A stretch of 64,000 bases of DNA from Theocolax elegans (GCA_026168455.1 CM047426.1:62819562-62883561); one strand, 5' to 3'. Positions 21,105 through 31,600 are shown, counted from the stretch's first letter. Notes: a model not told the origin generated them from the sequence alone. Translations and numbers: made by a program.

Positions 21105-22025
21105 TCTAGCCAGGCCGCCTGAATTAGAAAACAGGGCCTGAAAAGGCCGCCTGTTAAGGGCCGGGATACGAATGTAATGGAATTTACGTCAGGGCCTAAT
21201 TTTATTAGTTCGGATGTGACGTTATAGTAAAAGTCAATGTTGTTAGTTCGAATGTGAGGTTAGTAATAGTATCTACAAATTATATAGTATTGTCTATAAA
21301 TTTTCAGGTTAGAATTTTATCAAGAGTTTTTTATAAATATAAAATGAGTAAAAAAATTGATTATGAAGCTGAATTTACTAAGAGTTCGAAGGTATCGATT
21401 GAAAAGAAAAATACATTATATAAATAGTGAAAGTTTAAAAAAACACTTTAATAATATAAAAGTTTATGTAGTATTATATTGCTTTAAATATGTGAAAAGA
21501 TTTAATTTTGTATTGTATAAAAAAAGTGCAAAGTTATTAATATTATATTATATTAAGATTGTTGTAATTATTTGGAAATTATATTAAACCATATATTTTA
21601 ATTATATTATATATAATATTTATGTTTAATAAATATTAATGTATTAAAATGCATTTTATTTTATTTACAAAACCTATACACACATACACGCGCGCGCGCA
21701 CACACACACACACACGCGCGCGCGCATGTACGCACGCCTAATTAACCTTATATTTATAACTTTATATTAATATATTTTGTGGTTTTGAATATTCCCGGCG
21801 TCCTCTAAAGTTTAACAATTAAAAACAAATGTAAAATAACAAATACATTCAGATTTAGTTTTTACTACTAATTAAGTGCCTTAATATCACCTGAACATAC
21901 CCAGAAAATAGTATTACATAAAACAGGCCCTGATCTCCACCCCATTACATTTTATAAAGGCCCTTTACAGGCACCTGTTCAGGGCCTTTTAATATTCGTC
22001 AGGTACCTGAACAGGGCCTTATTTT
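21105..22025. repeat. nested inverted-repeat segment with CCAGGC ends
   Basis: CTAGCCAGGCCGCCTGA with CAGGGCCTGAAAAGGCC on the left and several CAGGGCCTT/CAGGTACCTGAACAGGGCC words ending in GCCTGG on the right form an imperfect inverted pair inside the larger foldback element. It may be a second element inserted at its centre. The interior is AT-rich with no recognised gene. Confidence 0.45.
21676..21737. repeat. alternating (CA)n/(CG)n tract, Z-DNA prone
   Basis: A run of strictly alternating pyrimidine-purine of about 60 bp with a CG-rich block on each side of a CA-rich centre. Such tracts are known to adopt left-handed Z-DNA under supercoiling. Confidence 0.85.
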
Positions 22026-22154
22026 TGCCTGGAAATCATTTCTACTCGGGTGAGCTATTTTGTTGTTCCTGTCATTAAATTAAATTTTGGTTATAAACTA
22101 CTATCAAAATATGCTCCGAAATTAATAACCTAAAGTTAATTTAATGACAGGAAC

Positions 22155-22226
22155 AGCAAAATAGCTCAGTTGGTTGAGAGTAAGCCTCCGGATCTAAAGA
22201 TCCGAGGTTTAATTCCCGCGGGTTGA
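22155..22226 (+). repeat. tRNA-like module in right arm of the foldback element
   Basis: Reads TAGCTCAGTTGGTTGAGAG (A box), the same CCTCCGGATCTAAAGATCCGAGG hairpin region, then GGTTTAATTCC (B box) and a T-rich tract at 22230. Inverted counterpart of 21032-21100. Its 5' half is also present inverted at 22040-22070, making an extra local hairpin. Confidence 0.65.
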
Positions 22227-22639
22227 AAATTTTTTTTATTTCATTTTAATTAGTCAAAATTTTGTGTATTTAAAAATGTATTTTTTCGCTTGCCCAGGAC
22301 ATTTTTTAAATTTTTATATGAAATACATTTTTCAAAGGCATTTTCAACGATGCTCAAACGTTATCACAACGTTATTTCCACCTATCGCGGCAACTTAGAT
22401 AAATCTTAGCGGACATATCCCACGTTGTAGCCACGTTGCTCCAACGTTTCAACAACTTTTATAACAACGTTGTAACGTTGTCAAAACAACGTTGCCACAA
22501 CGTTGTTACAACGTTGTGTGCTAGTAGGGTACTTTCGCACCAAATTTCAGTTTACCTTAACCTTTTATATCGATTTTTATTTACTCCTCAACAACTTGAA
22601 TGTGGTCACCAATGTTAGGAAAATGTTTCTCTTGTCATA

Positions 22640-22770
22640 GAACTGTCAGTAAGATACTTACCTGGATGCCGTGTATCGCTTCATCATATAATACGTGTTT
22701 TGTTGTAATTCAAAACACCAGTATTATATGCTTTCGGCGATACACGGCATCCATATGAGAGATGTGTTTG
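22640..22770 (-). repeat. internal complementary region of the DIRS element
   Basis: Holds GGATGCCGTGTATCGCTTCATCATATAATACGTGTTT-type sequence complementary to the outer left end, fused at TTCAAAACACCAG to TATATGCTTTCGGCGATACACGG complementary to the outer right end. In DIRS elements this region is thought to template circle closure during replication. Confidence 0.8.
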
Positions 22771-22906
22771 ATATCTACTGGTGACCATATTATTCAATGC
22801 TATTTGACAAATAAAAAATAAATTAATTTTAATGAATAAGACAAAACATAGAATTAAACATTTATTAACATCTTGAAAAATAAAACAAAACTTCATTAAA
22901 ATAGAT

Positions 22907-23870
22907 TCAAATTGAAACAAAGTTTTTAGACAATAAACTTGAATTAGGTTCATTATTGGATATAATTTCTTTGCAATAATATTTTTTAAAAGTTTCAACA
23001 CACTTCCAGTTTCCTCTATTTAAAATATCTTGAACAGGTAAGTTATCTAACCATCCTCGTGAAGCCACAGCCGATCGAACACTGCCAGGTGGTGCAACAA
23101 TGCCAGATTCTTTTAAAACTGAACGATACCAGCCAGCAATTATAGTTTTTGTAGTTGTTTTAGGTATCCCATTTATAGAAATAAAAAGCGAATCTACTTT
23201 TCCTTCTTTCCTTCCTTCTTTCGATTCTAATAATAATTTTTTTATCATAAAAATAGGACATAACCATTTGTTAGGATGTTTTAAAAGTTTCCAACCAGAT
23301 TGTCTAAAAGAGGCTCTATCTGTTTTAGATCCAAACATAGGCCATAAAATAATTTCATTATCTTGAATAATTAAAGATTCTTTTGAAATTCTTAAAAGTG
23401 TTAGATCATGTATTCTTCTGCCTGAAACCAATAAAAGTAAAGCTGCAGTTCTTCTAGATATTTCAAACAAAGATATCTTTGTCGGTTCAGAAGCTAGCCA
23501 ATTCAATAAAATATTTGCATCCCAAATTGGAGATTTAATTTCTTTTGGATTTATATTTGATGCTGCTTTAATAGTCTGACGTACTAAAAAATCTGAAGCT
23601 ATATTTGATGCTGGACCGCCAGCGCAAAAAGTTGATACTGCTAATTTATATAATAATAATGTATTATAAGATAATTTTTAGTTGTTGACAAAAATTTAAT
23701 GAATCTTGCTAAATCTTTCCCCAATGGAGCTGTTGGTTTAACATTATATTCTTTGCACCAAGATAACCAAGTGTTAATGGGAGCTTTGTACGTATTTAGG
23801 GTAGATTTACGCCAACTATCAGTAATAAAATTCTTTTCAGTTTGAGTCCAATCTTTTACTAAGTCGTGCC
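22907..23870 (-). CDS. DIRS tyrosine recombinase (possibly inactive)
   Basis: The C-terminal 199 codons (23506-22907) give the catalytic domain: GRRIHDLTLLR carries the first Arg with the DL pair, GSVRSAVASRG corresponds to the HxxR box but with Gly in place of His, GNWKCVETFKKYYC carries the conserved Trp and the nucleophilic Tyr. Upstream, the end of the frame at 23641-24726 supplies a SAM-like DNA-binding N-part (STLNTYKAPINTWLSWC). The join between them (23507-23640) is in another frame. In the family this enzyme inserts circular cDNA by site-specific recombination without leaving target duplications. Confidence 0.75.
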
Positions 23871-24726
23871 ACACCCAACCTTCCACACCTGCAGAATAAG
23901 GCGATTTATTTGTGCTGGAGCTACTCCTGTCGATAGATCCACTAACACATTGTTCAGATCCGATATTACCATCGGAGGTTCCTGACATCTGCTGGAAAGA
24001 TCTGCCATCCAAAATGTTTTGTCCCATTCTGGAGCGATGATCAGATAGTGACCTTTGCAATGATTCAGATGTGCTAACACGCGAGCCATCAAGGTTGGAG
24101 GAGGGAACACCCAAGCTAGTTTGTAATTCCAATATTGACTGAATGCGTCGATAAAGTAAGCGAATTGATCGTTGCAATCCAGGGAAACGTATTTTTCTAC
24201 CATCGCTGACCTTGACGATGCGAACAGGTCTATTTCCGGTATGCCCCATCGTTCGAATATTTTTTCTCTGGCTGCTGATAAGAGGTGCCATTCGGGTAAG
24301 TTCTTTTTTCTTGATAAGCAATCGGCTATCCCATTGTATCTTCCTGGAAGGTAAGCAGCAGACATAGTTATTCCTAACTATCATTAAAACTTGGAATGTT
24401 AAATCCAATAAATCTATTGATTTGGTTCCCCCTTCCTTGTTGATATATGCTACTAATGTACGATTGTCGCTTTGTAAAAGTACATGAGCATTGTGCAGAC
24501 TTTGAGAAAAATGTTTGACGGCTTTGTAAACCGCAAACATTTCCTTTACATTCGAGTGCCAATTTTTCTGAGACTGAGTCCATGAACCCGATACGTATGC
24601 TTGAGATAGATCGATTTTTATCATCCAATCTCTGTCCTGTAAAAACCTTGGTATTTGGAAATGCGAAATAAGATGAAATTTCTTTACCGTTACATGGAAC
24701 CTTTCCGTTGTTCTTTTTGATAACAA
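23859..24726 (-). pseudogene. DIRS RNase H and methyltransferase-like region
   Basis: The frame ending at 23641 starts with the RT motif A remnant (WMIKIDLSQAY) and passes at once into RNase H (NVKEMFAVYKAVKHFSQSL, then VLLQSDNRTLVAYINKEGG). In the second frame 24365-23859 reads AYLPGRYNGIADCLSR, WGIPEIDLFASS and YWNYKLAWVFPPPTLMARVL, the conserved RNase H end and DNA-methyltransferase-like segment of DIRS pol. The RT palm with its YxDD is missing between motif A and RNase H, so this copy cannot encode a working RT. Confidence 0.8.
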
Positions 24727-25036
24727 ACATTTTTGATATGAAGCTTGCTCCTGCGTGACTGGGAGATTCTAGAATGCGTTGAGGTTTTAATTTTTTAATT
24801 TGATCCGACAAATCTTTTGAAATTTGAGATTTGAACCTTGAATTTCTCCAATCGTGTATCAGTTTTGGTTTAGAAACTGGAGGTATTCGAACTCCTGATA
24901 TTATTTTTGAAATATGAGGTAGAGCTCCCAGCGGCTTCCATCTTTCTATGAAGTGGATCAATTGCCCCCCTGAAAACGAGCGAATATAGTCATTTTTCGT
25001 TTTTCTTACAAAAGGAATCCTGTTCAAATTTTCCAT
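24374..25036 (-). pseudogene. DIRS reverse transcriptase N-terminal part
   Basis: Contains GGQLIHFIERWKPLGALP, RPQR-like KLKPQRILESPSHAGASFIS and KMFVIKKNNGK, the start of a DIRS RT (fingers). The continuation after NGKVP switches frame into the neighbouring ORF carrying motif A. Both are truncated by the internal deletion described there. Confidence 0.75.
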
Positions 25037-25904
25037 TAGCTTGATCTTTCTTCAGATTTTGATCATTTCTAGATTTGTTATAGTAATTTCCACGATGTCT
25101 ATTTTAAGAATTCTTGTAATTTTCAGATCGTCCTTGTACATGGTATTGTTGATTTGTAGATCTATAATGAGTAGAACTCGAAGTAGTCTACATCATCGTG
25201 AGAACGTCGACGATTTTGATCGAGATTATTAAATCGCGGAGAACTTTTTGACTCCCTGACATAATTATTTTAATTTTTAATAAATAATTTTATATAAACT
25301 TTTGACGTCTAGTCACGGCAAAAGTATTCAATGCTATGACAAGAGAAACATTTTCCTAACATTGGTGACCACATTCAAGTTGTTGAGGAGTAAATGAAAA
25401 ATCGATATAAAAGGTTAAGGTAAACTGAAATTTGGTGCGAAAGTAACAATAGCTTCTCTCATATGGATGCCGTGTATCGCCGAAAGCATGTAATTCAGAA
25501 GAATATTTAGTAATATTTTTGATACATTTTCTAAATATTTCCGCAATATTTTTTTGTAATATTTCATGTAATATTTTTTAGTAATATTACATGCTGTGTG
25601 GGTACTTCTGCCATTTTTAATGCAGTCGGCCATATAGATTTATCTATGCACAAATTAAAAATATATCCCTACTAGCACACAGCAATGTGGCAACGTTGTG
25701 GCAACGTTGTTTTGACAACGTTACAACGTTGTTATAAAAGTTGTTGAAACGTTGGAGCAACGTTGCTACAACGTGGGATGTGTCCTCTTAGATTTATGTA
25801 AGTTGCCGATATAGGTGGAAATAACGTTGATAACATTTGAGCAATGTTGAAAATGCCTTTGAAAAATATATTGCATATAAAAATAAGAAAAAAATTTAAA
25901 AAAA

Positions 25905-25955
25905 ATGTTCAACCCTAGGGAATTGAACCTCGGATCTTCAGTTCCGAAGGCTTTG
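25905..25955 (-). repeat. tRNA-like module, left arm
   Basis: Minus strand reads AGCCTTCGGAACTGAAGATC then CGAGGTTCAATTCCC, a B box. The A-box half seems lost. It corresponds in position to the module at 21032-21100. Confidence 0.55.
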
Positions 25956-26044
25956 TCAAATTTTTCTATTTTATTCTATTTTATTTAGCATTTTAAACAT
26001 TTTAATTTATTAAATATATATTTTCTGAAATTAAATAGAATATA

Positions 26045-26145
26045 CATTAAATAACGAAAAAAATCTGCACCGGACTTCGGGATTCGAACTTGGGACCCTC
26101 TGTGTCAAAGTCGGAAACCTTACCGCTTGCGCCATCAACACGTTT
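26045..26145 (-). repeat. tRNA-derived sequence
   Basis: On the minus strand TGGCGCAAGCGGTAAGG is A-box-like and AAGTTCGAATCCCG is a B box, about 45 bases apart, followed by a run of T. The anticodon arm is not convincing, so it is probably a tRNA-derived repeat head. Confidence 0.5.
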
Positions 26146-26149
26146 TTAT

Positions 26150-26890
26150 ATTTTACTTCGAATCGTTCTTATTTGTTACACCCCGATTGAATAATTACGG
26201 AACTTTATTAATATTTATTGCATTATTCCGCTTTTAATACCAATAAACTAATGATTTAGTCGGTTTGTAAGTAAAGTAAGCACATTCCTGTCGATTCAGA
26301 TTTATCAAATACGTTAATTAGTTGTATAACTTAACCTATCATTGAGAATCAGAAAAATTCCATAAAGTTTACTATACTGCAAAGTAATTTTAGATAGAAT
26401 GCTATAACCATTTATTGAAAGTCATATATTAATAATTGGTGCAAGTATGCATAAGTATAATTTATTACAATATTTCACTATAAAGTGACATAATAAATTT
26501 ATTACATAACAATCAATAAACGAATTATTTAAATATATTCAATAATATATAACCTATAAAGACAAAAAAAAAGATTTGAAAACGAACTCTTTTTCAATAT
26601 TTTTATGGCGTTTATATATGGCGTACTTTAATTAAAAGAATATTAGTTTTTAAGTTTTTTTTTTAATTCAAAAAGACTACTTTATAAATACTTATAACCA
26701 TTTATAATGAATGCTTTATAAATATGTATAACAATGCAAAAATAATACTTTTTAAATACTTATATTATATACATAGAATAATTTTCATTTAATCAATAAT
26801 TTTATATATATTATTCAAATTTTGGATCATAAAGAATATATGCATATACTTATTTAATACTTATAGAATTATTTATTGCGGACATTCGTT
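26150..26890. other. AT-rich non-coding stretch
   Basis: Nothing supportable. The RT ORF expected to follow the LINE ORF1 on the minus strand is not here. Confidence 0.5.
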
Positions 26891-26892
26891 AA

Positions 26893-28251
26893 TTCTTAAA
26901 GAATTCTTTTTTTCAAAAGTGCGCTTATCGGGATTTCACACTTTTCTGTATCGTCAACTGTATGGACCGTATTATATTTCTTGTTAAACTTATTATTGCT
27001 AAATTTGCAGTTTGTACAGCAAACATTTTCACTATCACACTTTCTCGTAAGGTGATTACCTGCACACTTAAAACACGTAGGAGAATTATTGCACTTATGT
27101 CCACTGTGACCAAATCTACCACAATTATAACAAGGTTTATTATGTTTATCACATCATATATATTTGCAGTTTTGGTATCCAATAAAGACTTTATCATTAT
27201 TTTCCTTTAGATATCTATGTATATCTGCAGATATTTCCATAATGACAGTTGTTTTCCTGTTACTCTTAATAAGTATATAGATTCTAAAAGTTTTCTTTTA
27301 GTTTCCATAGCTGAGAAATTTCTGCAGTTTATGTCGTTTTCTAAAGCTTTATCGTCTAGATTGTACATATTGTCAATTCAAACAATTTTTATAATCGGTT
27401 TTTTTAATTCCTCTCTTTCTACTTTACAAGTGTTGGTAAGTTGGTTATAGTTTCGTCGTCAATACCTTTTCTGCAACTTTAGCACTTTCTATATTCATGC
27501 AATTATAAATGGTTACTTCATCCTTGTTATTAAAATAAATTTTTTTTGTTTGAATATTATTATTTTTCATTAAGTATTTCACTACACTTTCTTTTAAATT
27601 TATTTTATCATCACTATTTTTCTTTTTTACTATGATCTTTAGAATTTTCTTTGTTTCAGTTACTATCCCTTTAGTATTTAATACACTCGCAAATGATTTC
27701 GGTTTCGGGTATTCAATTTCTTTCTTTTTTTCTTTCTCTAGTAAATCTTGCAATAACGATTTTTTTTCTTTCATTTCTTTGTTTAATTCCTTTAATAAAA
27801 TATTTTCATTCTTTATTACTTCCATATGTTTTTCATTTAAGTAAAAAGTTTTGTCCATATCCATAGCATCATCATTATCATTAATTTTGCTTTCCTTTAA
27901 TTTTTCATATTTATTTTGAAGAATTTCGAACTCAGACTGGAGGTATGAATATGCTTGTTGTGTAATTTTTGCTTATCTATCTAGCTTACTGCTTTCAATT
28001 TCACTTTTTAACTTATACAATATGACATGCGGATCATCACTAGTAATAAAGGTTATGTCCAGGTCTTTATGTTCATCGCACACTACCATAATTTTCGATA
28101 CATATTTCACGTTTTTCTTCCTATTAAAATCACTTTTATGGAAAACACTTTCACACAAAACACAAAACATTGTAGAATTAATATGTTTAGGATGACATTT
28201 AAAATTAATATCAGGCGGGATTGCCTTGGGCGGCAAGCCATCCTCCACCAT
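26893..28251 (-). pseudogene. LINE ORF1-type protein with PHD-like, coiled-coil and zinc-knuckle parts
   Basis: Minus-strand order: 28251-27973 gives a Cys/His-rich PHD-like module (CHPKHINSTMFCVLCESVFH, then MVVCDEH). 27864-27445 gives a charged coiled-coil (LLKELNKEMKEKKSLLQDLL) followed by an RRM-like part (KKILKIIVKKKNSDDKINLK). 27160-26985 gives three zinc knuckles in another frame (CYNCGRFGHSGHKC, CFKCAGNHLTRKC, CCTNCK). This is the layout of nucleic-acid-binding ORF1 proteins of Jockey-type LINEs. Stops separate the parts and no ORF2 follows, so it is a relic. Confidence 0.7.
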
Positions 28252-28261
28252 TTTTTTTAAT

Positions 28262-29242
28262 GAATCATATAACCTTTAATTTTGTTAGCAAATTAATTAT
28301 ATTTTATTTTTGTCTATACATTATATTGTGCAAGACATGATAAAACAGAATAATTTTTACCATCTAAAGATGAAAGATAAAATTATCGATAAGTTACATA
28401 TCTAATACGTTCAGAAAATCGCTTTAACATGTACCTTTTACAAAGGTAAATATATTCACATAAGAATAATACTGTCAGCTGAAGTTAACAAACAAGAAAA
28501 TTCTTAGAATTACAAAGCGTCATGATTCAAAATATAAAATTAGAATAATAAATTGCAACTGCCTATAAATTAAAAATAAATATATTCTTTTTTTCTTACA
28601 GTATATTAGAATAATGTATAGAATAATGAGATTATAAAAAATAAACAAAATAATTAGTTTTAAACCGATCAATTTTTAATCTTGTGGCAGAAAAGTAAAT
28701 AAAATATAAAAATAATGTAGATATAAAATTTAATAAATATACTATACTTAAATATTATTTAAGTATATTTAATTTTTACCTATTTAAAAAAGAAAAAGAA
28801 AATTATACGTTATACAATAAACAATTGTAGAAATATGTAAATTTAAGGAATTAAATTAAAAAGATGAAAAATTATAATTAAAAAATTAAGCTCAAATTGT
28901 AGCTATTGACTGTAATTTCCTACTGAATCTTTTTAGATTAATTAATTCATCTTCAATTTTTTAAAAACTTAATTATTATGCCAAGAATCTCTGAAGTTTT
29001 TTACAATTCTTAATTATCAATCAAATTTTTACCTAATCTAAATAGCTTCAATAGAGAATCATTTTAAATAACTAAAAATATTAGTTTAAACATAAAACAT
29101 AAAATAAGTCATTTAATTTATTAATTATAAAATGTAAGTTGACTTTAAAATTATTAAACCTTATTTTTTTTAGATAAAAAAAATAATTGCAAGTAAGAAA
29201 TAACATTTCAAAAAAATTAGTTATACTTTTTAATAAAAAAAA
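28262..29242. other. AT-rich non-coding stretch
   Basis: No gene or structure supported; possibly the 5' leader of the LINE at the left edge. Confidence 0.5.
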
Positions 29243-29244
29243 AT

Positions 29245-29461
29245 GGAACTGAAGTTGGCAGCCAGATAGCAGCAGCTAGATAGATTTATCATAATATCAT
29301 AAAAAATTCCATGGAATATCCTAAAATTTTGTGTTATGTGTTTGCATGTCTTGTTTGTTATTTAGCATCGTTTAAAAGGGATACATATAAAGAAAAGATT
29401 GTGTTGAGAACCGTTGATAAATCTATCAGGCTGCTGCTATCTGGCTGCTAACTTCAGTTTC
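29245..29461. repeat. MITE with AACTGAAGTT ends
   Basis: GGAACTGAAGTTGGCAGCCA with AGATAGCAGCAGCTAGATAG on the left is mirrored by its complement (GGCTGCTGCTATCTGGCTGC, TAACTTCAGTTT) on the right, with small differences. About 217 bp with roughly 48-bp arms. Confidence 0.8.
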
Positions 29462-29469
29462 ATAAAAAA

Positions 29470-30010
29470 AATATGTTATTTAAGCTTTATATTTAAATTT
29501 TAATTTATAAAATAAATTTAATATTTTTTTTAAATTATTTTTTTATACAATCTGAAACATAAAAAGCTTTTATTAGTTTATCTTGCAAAAATGAAAAGTT
29601 TAAACGTATTCCTTATAAATGTAGTACATAGGGATTCTAACCTCAATCTGTCGAGCTCTACTATTAAAGACAAAATTCCGGAAAAATTAAATTTTTCGTT
29701 CAACGTATATTAACAGTTCTTATTAATAATAAGAGTTGTTAACGGTTTTTCTACATCTAAATTGTTTAAATTTTTAAATTTTATTTATTATTTTTTTTAT
29801 AAATTTAGTTTTAAATAAATTATTTTAGTTGTAAATATTTTATTTTGCTTATAAATAATTAAGATACTGTAAATATATTTTTTATAAGTTATATTAAAAA
29901 ATTTAGTGGTTAGGTGATATTTGTCTACAGTGTAAAAATAAGTATTAATTGCTGTGTATTATTATAAAAAAACAAAAAATTACTTTAAAGAGAAAAAATG
30001 TGAAAAAGAG
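29470..30010. other. AT-rich non-coding stretch
   Basis: Nothing supportable. Confidence 0.5.
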
Positions 30011-31600
30011 TGAAATCAGGAAAACGTTAAAAGTACCTCACAGAAAGATGAATCAATTGAGGAATACTCTTTATTTTCTCAGTTTAACGGGCACAGAATT
30101 TTTAATATAGACATTCTTAGTGAAGTTATTACTTCTATTACCTGCTGTGAGCTATGTGGAGGTAATTTTTTTATTCGAAGAAACTTCAATTTCTGGTCTT
30201 GGAGGAGAATACAAACTTGCCTGTCAAGATTGCCACTATTTAGCCAGGACGTTTTCTAGCTGATTAAAACTTGGACGGACAGAAGTTATAATATTATAGC
30301 CAACGAGTGAGTTTAGTTTCTCGAATGATTGGCAGTGGTTTGAGTGATATAAAAACATTCTGTAGTGTGATGGATTTACCTCCAGTGTCATTTAATTATT
30401 GTACTCAGCTCTAAGAGACTGTTCTCCAAGCAGCTAGTGGCAAAGCGGAACAAAGCATGCATTCAGAGTGCTGTAAATGAAGAAAGAGAATTAGTTGCTA
30501 GACATTTTAACTTTTACGTCTCGCATAATGGAACTGTTACCCCCATTGGAGCATAAACAGACAAAGTTATTAACCAGGAATCTTGACTTCGTGAATGTAC
30601 AATTCGTTCGAAAACAATGGCAAGATTGGTTTGTTATATAGAAATTAGACTGTACTAAAATTACAGTAGCACATCTGGAGACATAGAAAGCACCGCTATG
30701 GTTAGGATTTTCAATAGATCAGAAGAAACATTTTAAGTAAAATATACTCAGTATATTGGCGATGGAGATTCAAAGACTTTTTATAACATCTTAAAAGCAT
30801 AGCCATATGGACCAGATTTTGAAATTACAAAGCTGAAATATATGGGACACGAGGCCTGCGATGGCTCGGTCGGTAGGGCGTCGCGGGCTCGTAATCTGGA
30901 GGTCCCAGGTTCGATTCCCGGCCTCGGCCGATTGATACAAGCACCACTGTCGAATGTATTTTCAACAAGTGCTTTCTTCACCAAGACATCGTATGACCTC
31001 CGTCGCTGATTAGCACCGATTTGGGAGCATAAAAAGAGCGACGTTAAAATAATAAAAAAAAAATATGGGACACGTTGGCAAAAGATTTGCATAGTATATG
31101 AGAAAATGAAAAGCAAGTATTACAAGTAAAAATTAAATAATATGAGAGGAAACAAGCTAAGCGACGGTAAAGGATAGTTTAGAAAAGGAAGATTAACAGA
31201 GATGAAAAAAAACAAGTATGCAGACTTACTAAACTGTAGCGATTCGCAATAACTCAACATCTTTGTGCGAAATGATACAAGTTTATCCAATGATTGTCCA
31301 CAGCATCAGTTTTGCCCAAATGACTCCAAATCATGGTATAATATAAACGTGCAGAAACTCTCCATGAACTTAATGACTTTAAACACACCAATCCTCTACC
31401 TTCAGCTGTAGTTAAAAGGATCCGACCAGTGTTTATAAAAATTATATAAATTTAGCTATTGAAGAGATGCCTTGGTGATCACACACAGAACTCCAATGAA
31501 TCCTTTAATAGTATCATGTGAAAATTTTGTCCAAAATCTATATTCCTAGGACATGATTCGCTTACTCTTGATGGAATTTCTGGGCTTCCCCTACTGAAAA
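30010..31600 (+). pseudogene. Mutator-like transposase relic, interrupted by a SINE
   Basis: Plus-strand translation in shifting frames recovers short blocks of the Mutator-like transposase domain family common in arthropods: RMIGSGLSDIKTFC-type text at 30320-30370, MDLPPVSFNYCTQL at 30370-30410, YTQYIGDGDSKTFYNI near 30745-30785, then after the SINE VGKRFA at 31075, a KKNKYADLLNC and NNSTSLCEM stretch near 31205-31275, HQFCPNDSKSWYN near 31300-31345 and a CLGDHTQNSNESFN-type block near 31460-31510. There are many stops and frame changes. In the family this enzyme moves DNA with terminal inverted repeats. It is the only transposase-like text inside the 25.7-32.7 kb interval, but a functional link to those ends is not shown. 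Confidence 0.7.
30852..31062 (+). mobile_element. tRNA-derived SINE with perfect target duplication
   Basis: The head is tRNA-like: GGCTCGGTCGGTAGGGCG (A box), CTCGTAA loop, and CCAGGTTCGATTCCCGG (B box). The body ends GAGCGACGTTAAAATAAT followed by an A tract, as in many arthropod tRNA SINEs. ATATGGGACACG occurs at 30840-30851 and again at 31063-31074, a 12-bp target-site duplication typical of LINE-mediated insertion. It interrupts the Mutator-like relic between GDGDSKTF and GKRFA. Confidence 0.9.

Larger units (their letters stand above)
20729..22529. mobile_element. foldback element with CCCTACTAGCACAC ends and tRNA-like arms
   Basis: The 5' end CCCTACTAGCACACAACGTT is repeated inverted at the 3' end. 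Arms of about 370-490 bp hold repeated CAACGTTG words, a GTAAGTTGCCGCGA block, and a tRNA-like segment each. The intact counterpart at 25433-25465 reads TATTGTTACTTTCG, while here TATTGTTA and TACTTTCG flank the element, so TA was duplicated on insertion. Inside is AT-rich sequence with a 76-codon frame of no recognised family and a nested GC-richer inverted repeat. It carries no visible transposase, so it is non-autonomous. Confidence 0.85.
20646..25490 (-). mobile_element. DIRS-like retroelement, split by a foldback element
   Basis: Inverted terminal repeats: 20697-20728 plus 22532-22625 pair with 25348-25480 in reverse complement (for example CACGGCATCCATATGAGAG and ACATTGGTGACCACATTC). 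The internal complementary region at 22660-22760 is made of the complement of the left extremity (20650-20707) joined to the complement of the right extremity (25458-25490), exactly the arrangement that defines DIRS elements. Coding order on the minus strand is RT remnant, RNase H, methyltransferase-like region and tyrosine recombinase. A 1.8 kb foldback element lies in the left repeat. Confidence 0.85.

Noticed and set aside
22155..22226. Functional tRNA gene
   Set aside because: The anticodon arm forms an over-long hairpin with a four-base loop and the acceptor stem is absent.
26925..27197. 90-codon hydrophobic minus-strand frame
   Set aside because: It is a shifted reading of the zinc-knuckle region; the knuckle frame is the meaningful one.
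30847..30930. Functional tRNA gene
   Set aside because: A and B boxes are good, but the sequence is followed by a SINE body and A tail with target duplication, and the acceptor stem does not close.
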